64,000 nt of DNA from Erpobdella octoculata. Lineage: Eukaryota > Annelida > Clitellata > Hirudinida > Erpobdellidae. The notes under the pieces are model-generated. The model was not told where the DNA came from. It did not search any database and worked only from the letters and a program-made list of their open reading frames with translations. The stretch spans positions 31,177,131 to 31,241,130 of the forward strand of contig OZ022242.1 of assembly GCA_963978895.1 (NCBI GenBank), in the 5' to 3' direction. Below, piece after piece: positions 1 to 14,897 of this stretch. The position numbers and the translations under genes were made by a program. How positions within the stretch are numbered: position 1 is the stretch's first letter; each line of letters starts with the position of its first letter.

Positions 1-1740
1 ACATAGATAACAATTTTACAATTTGTTTTTAAAATTAAACTGATTCAAGGAGTTTTAAATTTTTAAACTGTAAAAATTAAAGTATGGCTTCAGCATATTA
101 TACTAGTAACAATTGAATTTGTAACATTAAAAATTTTTTTCCAAATTTAATTTCAAATATCAACTGCATTTATTTAGATAAGGAAAAATACCATGTTGTA
201 CAATTTGGTCGATAACTTTTTGACTAATTTCAAAATTTATGTTTTGTGTTTAGCTTATTGATTTGTTTTTGTATCCTTTATATTAACTCCGCTTTTCTGA
301 GTACAAACCCCTTTCCCGTTATTAAATCGATGTGAAACTTGGTCCAGAAACTCGTAAGGCACAAACATTAATTTTGAGATAATCAATAAAAAAAATATTT
401 TTTTTAATTCTTTAGTTGAACTCTGTGATAAAATATAGCGTCATTTTATAAAAATTATTGATTATCAAATTTTCTTTTCATAATTGCAGATATAATTTGT
501 ACACAAAATATCTTATTTTCATTTATGTAGTTTTGAAAATTATTGACTTATATCTTCATGAAAATTATATACATTAAATTAGTATTTTGCTATGTCACAT
601 ATATAAAGGATTTTAATAAACGAAGTTTTTACGGTCACTTATTCACGCAATAAGTCACAAATTCAAGGCATATGAAAATTAGAAGATCAGGAGCCCAAAT
701 TGCAGGTTTTCTGATAACAACATAAAACAGTTCGACATCTAGCGAGAATAAAAAATAAATCAATGTTTAACAACATCAACACAAAATCTAAGTTGTTCTT
801 GAATGTCAGCAGAAATCGTGGTCATTTTGAACCGTCCATTAAAACTGAAAATTTAATTTAAACTATAATATTTAAAAAACAAATACAACAATTTTTAGCT
901 ATTTCGGATAACCAGAAGTGGGTAAAATTTGACTTTCAAACTTGTTTTGTCTAATACAAGTATGCAATAGAGCATACAAAAACGAAGTTAATATAAAGGA
1001 AATAAAAATGACGGTTAGTCTGTTTGTTTGTCTTTTATACAAATCTAATCCACTGAACTAATTTGAACGAAGTTTAGCAAATAAAGAAAACGATAACAAA
1101 CGTTTTAAAAATATTTTTTGTTTTTTATATCCCTTTTTATGGCCAGTAAATTTATTCCAGGCTAGCATTTTCCATATACAAGCAATGATAGCACAGGTCT
1201 ACAATAAAAAATCTGTCTGGATTTTTTCAACTGATTTCAATGTATTTAATTGTGCTGAGAACAAAAAAAATACTCAACAAAATTACATGACGTCAGGTTA
1301 TTATATAAAAGTTTTTTGGACTATCTTCGAGACATAAATAAATAGCTAAAATTTTATTTTGAATATTGTTTTTAAATGTATAAAGACAATAACTATCATT
1401 GTATTTCTAGATAAAGAAATTTGTTGAGTTCTTACTAATAAATGTACTTTGAATAAAAAATTAAATTTGTTACACGGTTATAAATGAAATTTGTTCAGTT
1501 TTTTATCTTGTATTTTAAGATGAAAACTTGTTAAACATATATACTTAAGTTGTAAATAAACGTGACGTTCTATGACAAAATGAAAGTCATTTTCGGATTT
1601 AGCACACGCTAAAACATAAGAATTGAGCAAAAAAACCAAAACAGTTTTCAATTTATTTATAGACCTGTGTAGTTATTGCAAAAAAAAATTTTAATTTAAT
1701 TTTCTTAACAAAGTTTACAATTTTCAACAAATATGCAACG
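1..1740 (+). repeat. 3' flank of an upstream array gene (flank type X)
   Basis: No credible coding region. The stretch aligns by eye along its whole length to 58488-60240, the sequence directly after the stop codon of gene 4, including the motif ACATAGATAACA at its start. It is therefore probably the 3' UTR and downstream DNA of a type-B gene whose exons lie before the window. The related but distinct flank type Y at 5160-6600 and 33000-34440 shares many blocks with it. Confidence 0.7.
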
Positions 1741-1784
1741 TATTTTACGTCTTATGAGCAAACATTTTTGCTAAACAGGTCAAG

Positions 1785-2073
1785 TGCCACTTCTTTCTTT
1801 CAAAAAATAGAGAAGAGAAAAGACAATGAGAAACAAAATTAGAGATTGATACCAGAGAAAAGGGAGGAAAAACAATAGAGAGAAAAAATAAGGTGAGAAA
1901 AAGAAATGAATAAACGTGAGTAAAAACAAAAGAAATAAATTTAAAAAAAGATGAGGAAAAAAATAGAGAAAGAAAGAACAAACAGAAAAAAAGATAACGC
2001 GAGAAAGCAAGAGAAAGAAAAAACGAAAAAAAACTTTTGAAAACTCTGGGCAACGCGGTGTAACCCTGCTAGC
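1785..2073 (-). mobile_element. CTAGC-family element fragment with purine-rich tract
   Basis: Read on the minus strand it begins CTAGCAGGGTTACACC and GCGTTGCCCAGAG, then runs into a pyrimidine-rich tract. This matches the head of the elements at 44365, 55835 and 62594 (CTAGCxGGGTTACCCGGCGTTGCCCGGGG). The open frames here are low-complexity Phe/Ser/Leu strings and are not genes. Equivalent copies sit at the same place after genes 1, 3 and 4. Confidence 0.55.
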
Positions 2074-2078
2074 GTATT

Positions 2079-2265
2079 AGAGGCGCTGGTAGTAGAGCGG
2101 TAGAGCGTTCGCCTGTCGATCATTAGGCCGGCAGTTCAAGCCTTACAGGCGTCACCAGCTTAACTCCCTTAAACAAGGAGTTTACTCGCATTGCTAAAGG
2201 GGTAGGCGCCTATAAAAGGCTGCCTCTGCAAAGATCCCTTCAGTGGCCCTGAAATCCTTTAGGAC
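2079..2265 (+). mobile_element. tRNA-derived SINE
   Basis: A tRNA-like head with a box A-like GTAGAGCGGTAGAGCG and a box B-like GCAGTTCAAGCC ends in a CACCA-like sequence. It is followed by a shared body (TAACTCCCTTAAACAAGGAG, then AAAGGGGTAGGCGCCTATAA). The same head and body occur at 6905, 34735 and 60550 (+) and at 14968 and 51490 (-), which marks it as an interspersed SINE, not a functional tRNA gene; the T arm does not pair well. Confidence 0.75.
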
Positions 2266-2289
2266 TTACGCCACTCTAAATATTGTCAA

Positions 2290-3504
2290 ACATTATTATT
2301 ATAACAAACACAATACTGTTTGTCATTCTTAGAGAAAAACTAAATCATTTTTGTACAATTTTTTCTTAGAATTTTTAATAGCTTATTTGAATTTTGTAAT
2401 AAATTTCATTTATTTCATTATGATCATAATTAATTCATCGATAAATATTAAAAAGTTCCCCTAGTGAAAAAACATTGAAGTGCTTTGTTGGATTAACATT
2501 CCGAGGATTCAAAAGATGCTCTAAAGTATGAAAATGACAAACTTGCTGAGCCAGTGGATAAAGTTAACAAATATTATAACTGGACAGCTGACAGATACGA
2601 ACTAGCCCATTAAACTTTGAAAATAAAAAACAGGACACGAGAAATAAACTTCCCAGAATGTTAAAGTTAGTTCGCAGTTTACTTGCTATTTCAGCAACAC
2701 AAACCAGAAACCACTGGGTTTTCAGTTTTTTCACTTAATTTTTGATCGACTTGCCTGGATCATAAAATTACGTGTCGAAGAACTGTTGAAGGTCAGATCT
2801 CAATATGTCAAAACACTTATTCGGATTTTGTTTCACCCGCGCCGCCCTTATGCCAACTTAAAATATTTAGCGTTGAAATGAACATTTTATAAATAAAAAT
2901 ATATTAAAATAAAAAAGTTCATTATCTTGTAACTGTAGTTTATTATTAATTGAAAATTAAAAATGTAACAATCAATTAAAACTTAAAAATTTAACAAGCA
3001 ATTTAAACTTAAAAATTTATGAAAAATTATGAACTTCCATTAAATTCTAATTTTTTAGATTTCGTTTATCTTAATTACACACAAAGTGGATACAGAAGCT
3101 TAATAATATCAAAACAAAAAATTATTATTTACATAGAGAATTTTTTAACAAATTTGTAATGTTTTTTAAAAGAAAATTTAAAATAAAACAGATTGGAGTC
3201 TTAATAAATAAATTAGTTTTAGACAGAAACTTTATGAGCCGAAACTTTAAAACTTTACAAGTTTGTCACTCCACTGTTCATCGTGGCTTATAAAATCATA
3301 AACAAAAATAACTTAGCCTTTAATTAAGGAATGCACCTTATGGTTTTTTATGTCAGAATTTTTTGTAGCTAGATGATAAATTGCAGTTGTAATTAATATT
3401 GAAATTTTTAAGTCATCAAAATACGAGGGTTTTTAAACAATAGCGTTAAAACAGTTAGGTTTTAAATAAGCTGCATTAAAAAATGAAAATTTATTCAGAC
3501 TGAT
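2290..3504 (+). other. Upstream region of a type-A gene, no gene seen
   Basis: AT-rich sequence with no supportable ORF. It is collinear with 60790-61987 upstream of gene 5, and its distal part with 21915-22724 upstream of gene 3. Shared landmarks include AGCTGACAGATACGA and TTTTTGATCGACTTGCCTGG. It probably holds the type-A promoter and 5' UTR, but I can point to no specific promoter element. Confidence 0.5.
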
Positions 3505-3740
3505 ATGGACAAATTAATGAAAAAGGTTTTAGTTTATATGTGTATTCATTTGCTGTAATAGAGGTTACAATTCCTGTTTAATTTTAAAAATTACAAAAAC
3601 TGAAATTTAAAGATTTGCATTTGCTAGTTTTGTACAGGCTTGTGTAAATGTTGTAAATAAAATTTTGTAATCATATATGCGGAAGTATTTTGTCGTGCAA
3701 TTATAATAATTTTAGCTATTAAAATTTTCAAATAAAATGT

Positions 3741-4369
<629 letters not shown>

Positions 4370-4919
4370 TTTAGCATAGCTTAAATATTGGATGAAAAAA
4401 CATGATTCAATTAAAAAAAAGAAATTTTTATTCAAAAACTTGTATTTTTACTTGTTTCTTGTTATTGTTAAACTAATTGTCACGATTGTATGGTGTGAGA
4501 GAATCGTTTCAAGGCTACCATTGATAAAGTCAAATACTTACGAAACACGATTACTCGAAAGAAAATGTTTGGCATATCAGTAACATTGAATGAATATGAA
4601 CTGTGTATGTCGGTTGACTTTGATAAACCAACAGAATATTAAAAGTGCCACAGAGAAAACATTATCTTTTCTTATTTTATTATTATTATTCTTAATTTTA
4701 GTGCGTGGCTTTTTTACAGTTTTTTGTCAAGTATTTTTTTGCTTTTTCAATTTATCGTACGTTAACATTTTTAAACAAATTTTTTGTTTGGTATTTAGTT
4801 TGTACAATTTAGTTCATACAACTTTTGCACACAACTGTTGAGATCATTAAGTTTTGTTTTTTTTTTTTTTTTCAGTTTGTTTATAGTATTTTTGTTAATT
4901 CACTTTTAGTCATTTCAAA

Positions 4920-5150
4920 TTTGGAAACTGGAAAAATAATTGGAGCTATAATTGGAACATTGCTGACAATAGTAGTGATAGTTACTATAGCGTTTGTTGT
5001 GAGCCATTTTTGGAATAAAAAGTTTTTTACTAATCTATTCTAATGTAATACTGACGTTAATTCTAATTTTTTGCTTTTTTCAGTAAATTCTCAAGCAGCC
5101 CAACAGATTCAGTAGCAATGCAACAACCAAACAATGATGAAAAACTATAA
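4920..5150 (+). pseudogene. Gene 1 membrane and tail exons
   Basis: Exon 4920-5031 (acceptor TTTTAG, entry phase 1) encodes a Gly/Ile/Val-rich helix, GAIIGTLLTIVVIVTIAFVV, followed by a basic stop-transfer stretch ending in WNK. The donor is AAAAA|GTTTT. Exon 5094-5150 (acceptor TTTCAG) completes the tail with SSSPTDSVAMQQPNN and ends in TAA. The two exons match genes 3 and 4 almost residue for residue, although nothing intact lies upstream to feed them. Confidence 0.75.
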
Positions 5151-5159
5151 AAGTCTTTA

Positions 5160-6605
5160 GAAAACTTACAAACTGATGAACACTAGTATTCTGAGCTAAA
5201 GAGCTAAAGAGTTAAACTGATTCAAGAACTTCCATAGTTTTAAATTTTTAAACTGTAAAAAAAATTAGAGTATGGCTTCAGCATACTATACTAGCAACAA
5301 GTGAATTTGTAACATTAAGAAGATTTTTTCCAAATTTAATTTTAAATATCAACTCCATATATTTAGATAAGAAATAAATACCATGTTTTCCATTTTGGTC
5401 GATAACTGTTTAGTTTTTTGATTAATTTCAATATTATTGTTTTGTGTTTAGCTTATTGATTTGTCTTTTTTATCCTTTATATTAACTCCACCTTTCTGAG
5501 TACAAACACCTTTTCCGTTATTAAATCAATGTGAAACTTGGTCCATAGACTTGTAAGGCACAAACATTAATTTTGAGATAATCAATCACAAAAACAAATT
5601 TTTTTTCTTTAGTTGAACGCTATGATAAAATATAGCATCATTTTATAAAAATTATTGATTATTACATTTTTTTATAGTTGCAGATATCATTTTCACACAA
5701 AATATCTTCTTTTCATTTATGTAGTTTTTAAAATTATTGACTTATATCTTCATGAAAATTATACACATTAAATTAGTATTTTTCTATGTTAAATATATAA
5801 AGGATTTTAATAAACGAAGTTTTTTACGGTCACTTGTTCACGTAATAAGTCACAAATTCAAGGCATATGTAAATTAGAACATCAGGAGCCCAAATTGCAG
5901 GTTTTCTGATAACAACATAAAACAGTTCGACATCTGGCGAGAATAAAAAATAAATCAATGTTTAACAACATCAAAACAAAATCTAGGTTGTTCTTGAATG
6001 TCAGTAGAAATCGTGGTCATTTTGAACCGTCCAATAAAACTGAAAATTTAATTTAAATTATAATCTTTAAAAAACAAATGCAACAATTTTTAGCTAGTTA
6101 GGATAACCAGAAGTGGGTAAAATTTGACTTTCGAAGTTGTTTCGTCTAATACAAGCATGCAATAGAGCATACAACAGCAAAGTTAATATAAAGGAAATAA
6201 AAATGACGGTTTGTCTGTTTGTTTGTCTTTTATAAAAATCTAAACCACTGAACTAATTTGAACAAAGTTCACCAAAAAAAAAAAAAAACTATATCAAAGG
6301 TTTTAAAAATATTTTGCTTTTTATATCACTTTTCATGGCCAATAAATTTATTCTAGGATAGCAGTTTCTTTATACAAGCATTGATAGCACAGGTCTTCAA
6401 CAAAAAAACCTGTCTGGATGTTTTCAACTGAATTCAATGTATTTAAATAAAGAAATGTGTTTAGTGCTTACTAATAAATAGACCAGTGTAGTTATTTCAA
6501 AACAAAACTTTAATTTAATTTGCTTAGCAAAGTTTACAACAATTTTCAACAAATATGCAACGTATTTTACGTCTTATAAGCAAACAATTTTGCTAAAAAG
6601 GTCAA
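5160..6605 (+). repeat. 3' flank type Y (gene 1 side)
   Basis: Non-coding AT-rich sequence nearly identical to 33000-34440 after gene 3, and more distantly related to type X (1-1740, 58488-60240). The type Y copies share deletions relative to type X, such as loss of the block at about 1250-1450 of the X copy. The flank is a marker that a type-A gene precedes and a type-B gene follows. Confidence 0.75.
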
Positions 6606-6609
6606 GTGC

Positions 6610-6898
6610 CACTTCTTTATTTCAAAAAAAAGAGAAGGGAAAAGAAAATGAGAAGCAAAATTAAAGAGAGAAAGATAACAGAGAAAAGGGAGGAAAACCA
6701 ATAGAGAGAAAAAAGAAGGTGAGAAAAAGAAAGGAATAAACATGAGAAAATTTTATAACAAAAGAAATAAAAAGAGGAAAAAGGATTGAGAAAAAAAGAA
6801 CAAAAAAAAAAAAAAGAAAGATAACGCAAGAAAGCAAGAGAAAGAAAAAACGAAAGAAAACTTTTGAAAACTCTGGGCAACGTGGTGTAACCCTGCTA
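6610..6898 (-). mobile_element. CTAGC-family element fragment, purine-rich
   Basis: Same structure and position as 1785-2073: a CTAGCAGGGTTACACC head on the minus strand and a GAAAGA-rich tract on the plus strand. It is nearly identical to 34445-34730, so it was in place before the block containing it was duplicated. Confidence 0.5.
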
Positions 6899-6904
6899 GC
6901 GTAT

Positions 6905-7050
6905 TAGAGGCGCTTGTGGTAGAGCGGTAGAGCGTTCGCCTGTCGATCATTAGGTCGGCAGTTCAATCCTCACCGGCGTCACCAGCGTAATTCCCTTAAG
7001 CAAGGAGTTCACTCGCATTTGCTATAAATGGCTGCCTCTGCAAGAACCCT
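6905..7050 (+). mobile_element. tRNA-derived SINE
   Basis: Has the box A-like TAGAGCGGTAGAGCG, the box B-like GCAGTTCAATCC and the body motif AAGCAAGGAGTTCACTCGC. Orthologous in position to 34735-34880. The body is shorter than at 2079, lacking the AAAGGGGTAGGCG segment. Confidence 0.75.
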
Positions 7051-7406
7051 TACACTTTGAACAAGTTGCTCTTTTCAAAGTTTCGTTGAAATGTAGTCCC
7101 TGGTAAAAATTCAAAATATAGAATAATTATAAGCAGCATGCAGCCATTCAGTCTTTCAACTTGAATTAAAAATACCTCCCCAGCGATTAAAAAGTTAGGG
7201 TTTCCAAGAGCAAATTCACTAGTTAATTAATGGAACGATGATAAAAAAGGATCAAAATATGGAATATTTATTTACTCCGACGAAGACTAAAAAAAGCCAG
7301 TTAGCTTTAACCCAATACAATTAGTTTTTAATTAAAAATCATTTGATGTTTCAATTTTAATTAAGTGAGCGATAGAAATAAGTCTTAAAATGGAATTAGA
7401 ATTGAA

Positions 7407-7523
7407 ATAGAAATTATTTGAAAAAATAGGAATTATTTGAAAAATTAGGAATTATTTGAAAAAATAGGAATTATTTGAAAAAATAGGAATTATTTGAAAA
7501 AATAGGAATTATTTGAAAAAAGT
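7407..7523. repeat. 19-bp tandem repeat, six units
   Basis: Six consecutive units of GAATTATTTGAAAAAATAG with minor changes. The duplicated block at 35239-35337 has five units. The surrounding sequence is otherwise nearly identical, so the repeat has changed length since duplication. Confidence 0.9.
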
Positions 7524-7734
7524 AATGGAATTAGAATAAGAATGAAAATTATTTTATTAATGTTATTTAGAAATAGAATGGAAATCTAAGAGTTCAAATG
7601 GAAATAGGAATGAGAATGGAAATTATTTAGTGACTGGAAATAACACTGTATATAGGCAATATTTTAATTCTATATTCGCGGACTAACTAACCAACAAACC
7701 AACAGACAAGAAAGTGACCTAATAAAAACGTTGT

Positions 7735-7915
7735 GAAAAGGAAAGGAGAGCAATAGATAAAAAAAAAGGTGGTGAGAGAGAGAGAGAAAGAAATAAAAAT
7801 GAGAGGGAGTGAGAGAAAAAAAGAGAAAGACAGAGAAGAGATAAAGCGAAAAAGGTAAAGAGATACAAAAAAAACAATTCTTGCCTTTGAGCTAAACTTG
7901 TCTTGATAAGGCATG
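7735..7915. repeat. Purine-rich GA tract with SINE-tail sequence
   Basis: A GAGAGA/AAAGA-rich run on the plus strand ends in TTGAGCTAAACTTGTCTTGATAAGG. That end matches the distal part of the SINE bodies at 54020-54058 and 14968-15000. It is duplicated at 35570-35740. Minus-strand Phe/Ser-rich frames here are low-complexity artefacts. Confidence 0.5.
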
Positions 7916-9581
<1,666 letters not shown>

Positions 9582-9902
9582 AGAAGCATTAAAAATTGAA
9601 ACAAATAGAAGCTTAGTAAGGAAGCAACATGTCAACGTTAATGTTTTTATAGTATATGTAGTTTTTCTAATTGTAATTTTAGTATAGAAAAGGAAAATCA
9701 ACTGTGTTGGTCTTGTCTGAGGTTTCTTTTTATTGAACTTTTTTAATTAGAAAATTGTTTTTTTTTAAATGTTATACTGTTGATTTTATTTAAATAGCAT
9801 TCTTTTTCTATATCGTTTGTATTTGCTCACCAAAGACTTTGAAATAGTTTTTTTTATCAGAGGTCTTATCTTCGCTGCAGTTGAAAGTTTCAGAAAGAAA
9901 GA

Positions 9903-10165
9903 AACTAATAACGCGTTTGTTCAATTGGCTTGGTTTTTTTGTATCAACGTCATTACAGTAATTGTCATGCAGTAATGTTGTTATTATATTATAGTAAAAA
10001 TAATTGTGGCTAGTTTAATAACATAATTGGTTGAACGATCTTCCCACACAGAGTACAGTAATAATCAGTTGGCTTGGTTTTTTGTATCTAGGTCAGTACA
10101 GTAATTATGGCTAGGTTAATAACATAATTGGTTGAGCGACTTTCCCACACAGAGTACAGTAAAAA
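9903..10165. repeat. Tandem duplication of an upstream segment
   Basis: The block containing TTGGCTTGGTTTTTT...GTACAGTAATTATGG...TAATAACATAATTGGTTGA...CCCACACAGAGTACAGTA occurs twice in a row (about 9920-10055 and 10065-10160). Gene 4 has a single copy at 36680-36780. The duplication is therefore specific to the gene 2 lineage. Confidence 0.75.
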
Positions 10166-10289
10166 AGATCCATCAAAACGTCGATTTTTAGGCGTTAATA
10201 GAAATCAATAAAAAACCTATATTTATTTCTATACTTAAATTGGTATAGAAATGTGTAAATTATATTTTCAACAAGCGAACTTTGAATTT

Positions 10290-11745
10290 AAATTTTATAT
10301 ATATTTATATATTTATTTATTTTATTTTTCACAAACGAGTGGAAGGATTCAATGAATCGCTAACTCCATCCCGAAAAAAAAATATGTACAATAACATTTA
10401 CAGTCAGAATGACAAAATAAGTAACATTCTAATGAGAAGAAAATAATAATAGTAATAATATTAGAGAAAAACATCGACAGTAAGATGGCGACTCATTCAA
10501 CGTATATCAGACAAAAAATGAGATAAATCCATTTGAGCAATAAGATGTTTAAATTCCGAGAAAGTAGGAGAAGAAACAATCTGGTCCGGCAATGAATTCC
10601 AAACATTCACAACACGATTAGAAAAAAAGTACTTGGTAGTATTTACTGAAAACACATTTGTTCGAAGTCTGTAACTGTGACCCCTGGTTGCAGGGTAGTT
10701 GGTGGGGTGAAAATGATGCACCAGATTGGTGCATACATTTCCATGCAATATCTTGTAAAATAAGCTGAGATCTAACACAAGCCTTCGGTACTCGAGAGAC
10801 TGCAAACCGAGCATCTTAAGGCGGGCGGGGTAAGGTGTCTGACGAAGAGAGGGAATATTCTTGGTGAATCGTCTTTGAATTTCTTCTAACTTGTTTATCA
10901 GAAATCTGTGGTGAGGACTCCATACAGAGGAGCAGTATTTGAGGAGTGGCCGAATGTACATGCAAAAAGCTTTCGCTAGTGTCTGATGGTTTCCTGAAGT
11001 AAAAGACCTGTGGATGAGTCTTGATCTGATTGCGGCAGTGTGTGTAATAACATTTATGTGGTTCTTGAAAGTAAGACCTTAATCAATAGTTATCCCCAGA
11101 TCCCTCATTTGAGCAACATTCTCAAGCTCATGTTTATTTACAAAATATTTAGAGATTTGCCTTCGACTGTTCTTGCTGCGACAAATCGTACATAGTACAC
11201 ATTTTTCAAGAGCTAAATTGAGCTGCCATGTCTTGCTCCACGACATCAGCTCGTCAATAGCCATCTGTAGATCACATGTAGACGAACCAGAACTGGAATA
11301 GAATTTGATGTCGTCAGCGAAGAGCTTAATCGAGATTGTTTTGTTAGTAATATTTTCAACGACATCATTAATGTAAATAAGAAACAAAGTAGGCCCAAGG
11401 ACACTACCTTGGGGAACGCCGCTTGTAACATTGGATTGATTTGAAAGTGTTTCATGAACTCGTACATATTGAGTACGATTGGATAGAAAGTCAACTAGCC
11501 ATGCACTGAGATTGCCGTTGATACCATAGGCACGAAGTTTTATTGCGAGCTTTGAGTGCGAGACGGAGTCGAATGCTTTTTGAAAGTCAAAGTAGATAAT
11601 ATCCGTGTGTTTCTTCTCCTGTATCGCAATGGACCAATCGTATACACTTTCCAACAGATTTGTAGAAGTTGACCTCAAGGGTAAAAATCCGTGTTGTTGT
11701 TCACTAATAAGATGATTAGTGAGAAGGTACAACACATGTCATTAG
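10290..11745 (-). mobile_element. 5'-truncated LINE (CR1/L2/Jockey-like), reverse transcriptase
   Basis: Minus-strand frame from 11735 to 10497, open apart from one in-frame TAA at 11079. It encodes the second half of a reverse transcriptase: DFQKAFDSVSH, SGVPQGSVLGPTLFLIYIND and the catalytic FADD (LFADDIKFY), then the thumb and C-terminal region with RPLLKYCSSVWSPHH and RGHSYRLR. The endonuclease and the start of the RT are missing (5' truncation near 11745). The 3' end lies near the TATTTATTTATTTTATT tract at 10300. The equivalent place upstream of gene 4 (about 36855) has no LINE. It shares the clade of the element at 37576, but the proteins differ enough to be another family. Confidence 0.85.
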
Positions 11746-12287
11746 TTTCTGCAAATTATGTGGCTACCAAACCTGTACAAATTCGGCAATTAGGTAAAAC
11801 AATTTTTGAAATACATTTTTTATTTGCTTTTTATTTGTTATCCGCATAATGCCCTTTCAAGGTCGTTGTTAGTTTTTCTCGACACAGCCATGTGTCCCAT
11901 CAAAACAGTAATTGTTTTTTAATGACTACAGACATCATGGATAACAAAATTTAAAAGAATATCAACATAGCTGAGAGTAATTGCTAGCCTTTGATCTGAC
12001 ATCTCATAAGTTTTACTATGAAATTGTTGTAGCACATTCGAAGAACATAATGAAATCAACGTTTTAAATAATTAATTTTTAAATCCCTTTAATTAACTTT
12101 ACCGCCGGTCTCTTTGTTCTTGCTTGCTTGTTTGAATGCTTGCAAACCTATGAAACGAAAATTAACCAATCGAGCTTAAATTTGAAATATAGACTTGCTT
12201 CTCCATACAATGCATTCTATTAAAATTTAGGAATTATTTGAGAAACAAATTGTGATTAATATTAATAATTATCAATTTGCAGAAACA

Positions 12288-12390
12288 ATGCCACCACCAC
12301 CACCACCGCCACCACCACCACCACCACCACCACCACCACCACCACCACCACCAACACCACCACCAACACCACCATCACTACTACTACTAC
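12288..12390. repeat. (CCA)n microsatellite running into (CTA)n
   Basis: About 90 bp of CCA/CCACCG repeats followed by ACTACTACT. The type-B upstream region of gene 4 holds a short version at 37018-37050. Pro/His-rich frames here are artefacts. Confidence 0.95.
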
Positions 12391-12460
12391 TACTACTTTG
12401 TTTACAGATTCAACTCTGTGTGTTACTCACGTATTCATATAGTAGCATATAACATTTAAG

Positions 12461-12868
<408 letters not shown>

Positions 12869-12919
12869 TAGCATTTATAGCAGCATTACATACTGTCTTG
12901 CCCACAGTTGAGTGGCAAC

Positions 12920-12989
12920 ATGGCTGTGTTAATAAAAATTATTGTACATTATTCATTTCTTTTTTCAATATTTGTTTGTTCTAACGGAG
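12920..12989 (+). CDS. Gene 2 signal-peptide exon (type B)
   Basis: ATG GCT GTG TTA ATA AAA ATT begins a 23-residue leader: a Lys, then a hydrophobic core (IIVHYSFLFSIFVC) and SNGG at the likely cleavage site. It ends GGA G|GTAATC, a phase-1 donor matching the entry phase of every domain exon in the family. Nearly identical to 37359-37428 of gene 4. I chose this start because it is the only ATG before the hydrophobic core in both copies. Confidence 0.75.
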
Positions 12990-13474
12990 GTAATCAAATA
13001 TTGTCTTGTTATATTTTAGTGAAATTAAAACAAAATCTGTTATCTGCTATTGATCGATAACTATTTTGATTTCTAAAATAAATTTTTCGTAATAAAATAA
13101 CATAAAAATCCATTTGGAAAAATTACGTTGAATAAATTAAATTATTATGTTTGAAAAAATAGCAAAAATAAATGTTTTCTTTCTAAAAAAAATTTTTTTT
13201 TGGTAGCGCAAATCAAAGTATTTGTATAGTTAAATTTTATTTTTATTTTAGTTATTTAAGAGTTCTTGATAAGTTTGAAAAAATTTCTAAAAATATGTAT
13301 TGTTGAAATTGAAAAAAATGTTAAATGTAAAAATGTTTGATGTAAAAAAAAGATTTGTCACGGATGGTTATTTTCATCAACTAAGTTGAAAAGAACACTT
13401 TTTATTTTTATTTATTCTATTTCTTCTTGTGTATGCATTGCACCGATTAGATAGAGATTGCGTCGGTGGTATGC

Positions 13475-14897
13475 GGACTTTTCATCAAAGGACGATTTAT
13501 CAAGGGACTGTTCATAAAGAACTATTCATCAAGAAACTATTCATCAAACGACTATTCATCAAGAGGACGGTTCATCATAAGGACTGTTCATCTAAAGTCT
13601 ATTCACCAAGAGGACTATTCATCAAATTTTGAAGCCACTCAGCAACCTTTATCAATATATACCCAAGATATTTTGAGCGTACAGTAATCTGATGTATTTT
13701 TAAAAGACAGTTCATCTTTGATAAATTTTTTTTAAACATATCAGTAATTTAGAAAAATAGTGATGGCAACCAGGGTTGTTAAAAGCGGTACTATTAGCTT
13801 ACGAGATCGTTGATGGCAGCGCCGCTACATTTTTTAGCTGTTCTCAGCGCTATTCGCTACCGCTACTTTTATTCAAAAACAAAATAGGTTTTTTATATCA
13901 ATTAAATGATTTCATTGTATTTAGTTTTTATTTGAAGTATGCATGAAATCTGAGTCTGGTTAATTTATCGACGAGCGTTAGCGTCTCTTTGAAATCTGGA
14001 ACCTTTACTGACCTCACTAAAGCGAGCGTGTGCGTCTCTTTGAAGTGTGGCAGAAGTGGTATAGCGGGTGTTAGTGATGTTTTGAGGTGTATGGTATTTG
14101 GCTGTTTGAGTGTGTATAAACCTACAGTTTGTACGAACAGTTGAAGGCAATTTTTTAAACTTTAATAAATTGTCTTCTGCTCGTTTGATCTTAAGATCTT
14201 GACGCTATTTTTGTCCAGTTGTTTTATTTACTGCGTGTGACAAATAAAATTGTTGTATATTACAACCATGTCTTCTACAAGCTTGTTGATTGTTCGAGGC
14301 ATAAGTGTCTTTGAAGCGTGGCCCCTTGGTGTTAAATGACCGATGCCAGATTTGACATATCGGGCATGCGTGATGCTTTGACGTGTTTGTGGCCTTTGGT
14401 GAATGTGTACATATACAGTTTACGAAAACAGTCGAATTTAGTTTTTCTGGTGCTGTGACCGGGAGCGATAGCGAGCTGGAAGGCAACGGGAGCGGGAGAC
14501 AAGCGGGAAGAGAGAACGACCGGGAGCGTGAGAGCAAGCGGGGAAATAAACGGGAGTGAGAGAGAAAAACGATCGAAAAACCTCTAAAAACCCCGGGCAA
14601 CGCCGGGTACCTCGCTAGTTCTATTATAAAGTATAAAGTATTTGGATGAAAGCACAGTAGCCCTGTAAATTTGATAAACATTACCCTATATTTTGGGTAA
14701 CTTATTTTGGTTGAAAATAACATTTTAAACAATTTTATTAACTTTTTTGATGAATGGCCGACGGATGAATAGACATTAGATGAACAGTCTTTATGATGAA
14801 CCGTCCTCTTGATGAATAGTCTTTTGATGAATAGTCCCTTGATGAATAATCCTTGATGAACAGTCCTTTGATGAATCGTCCTTTGATGAACAGTCCT
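13475..14897. mobile_element. Fold-back element with tandem-repeat arms
   Basis: The left arm (13475-13640) is built of about ten degenerate 14-16 bp units of the type TTCATCAAGAGGACTA. The right arm (14735-14897) is its inverted copy (TTGATGAATAGTCCTC-type units). Outer ends match as GGACT-TTCATCAAAGGACGATT with the inverted ATCGTCCTTTGATGAACAGTCC. The interior holds other repeats (13785-14618). It occupies the place where WSC1 of gene 2 should be: intron sequence resumes at 14905 as after the WSC1 first exon of gene 4 (42285). I see no transposase. Confidence 0.65.
13785..14618. mobile_element. Interspersed repeat ending in a CTAGC-family head
   Basis: Starts near GGTACTATTAGCTTACGAGATCG and repeats at 63256-64000 with high similarity (shared landmarks GGCAGCGCCGCTACATTTTT and GCGAGCGTGTGCGTCTCTTT). 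The right end (14457-14618) on the minus strand is a CTAGCGAGGTACCCGGCGTTG head with CCGGTCG-type minisatellite. Cys/His-rich frames on the minus strand (14205-14915) are shared by both copies but match no family I recognise. Confidence 0.55.

Noticed and set aside
1745..2123. Phe/Ser/Leu-rich minus-strand frames that look like membrane proteins
   Set aside because: They translate purine-rich tracts of repeats found in four copies (also 6617-6950, 34452-34712, 60268-60594) and run into the SINE.
7407..7523. CRISPR-like array of short repeats
   Set aside because: Direct tandem units without spacers, in a eukaryotic intergenic region; an ordinary minisatellite.
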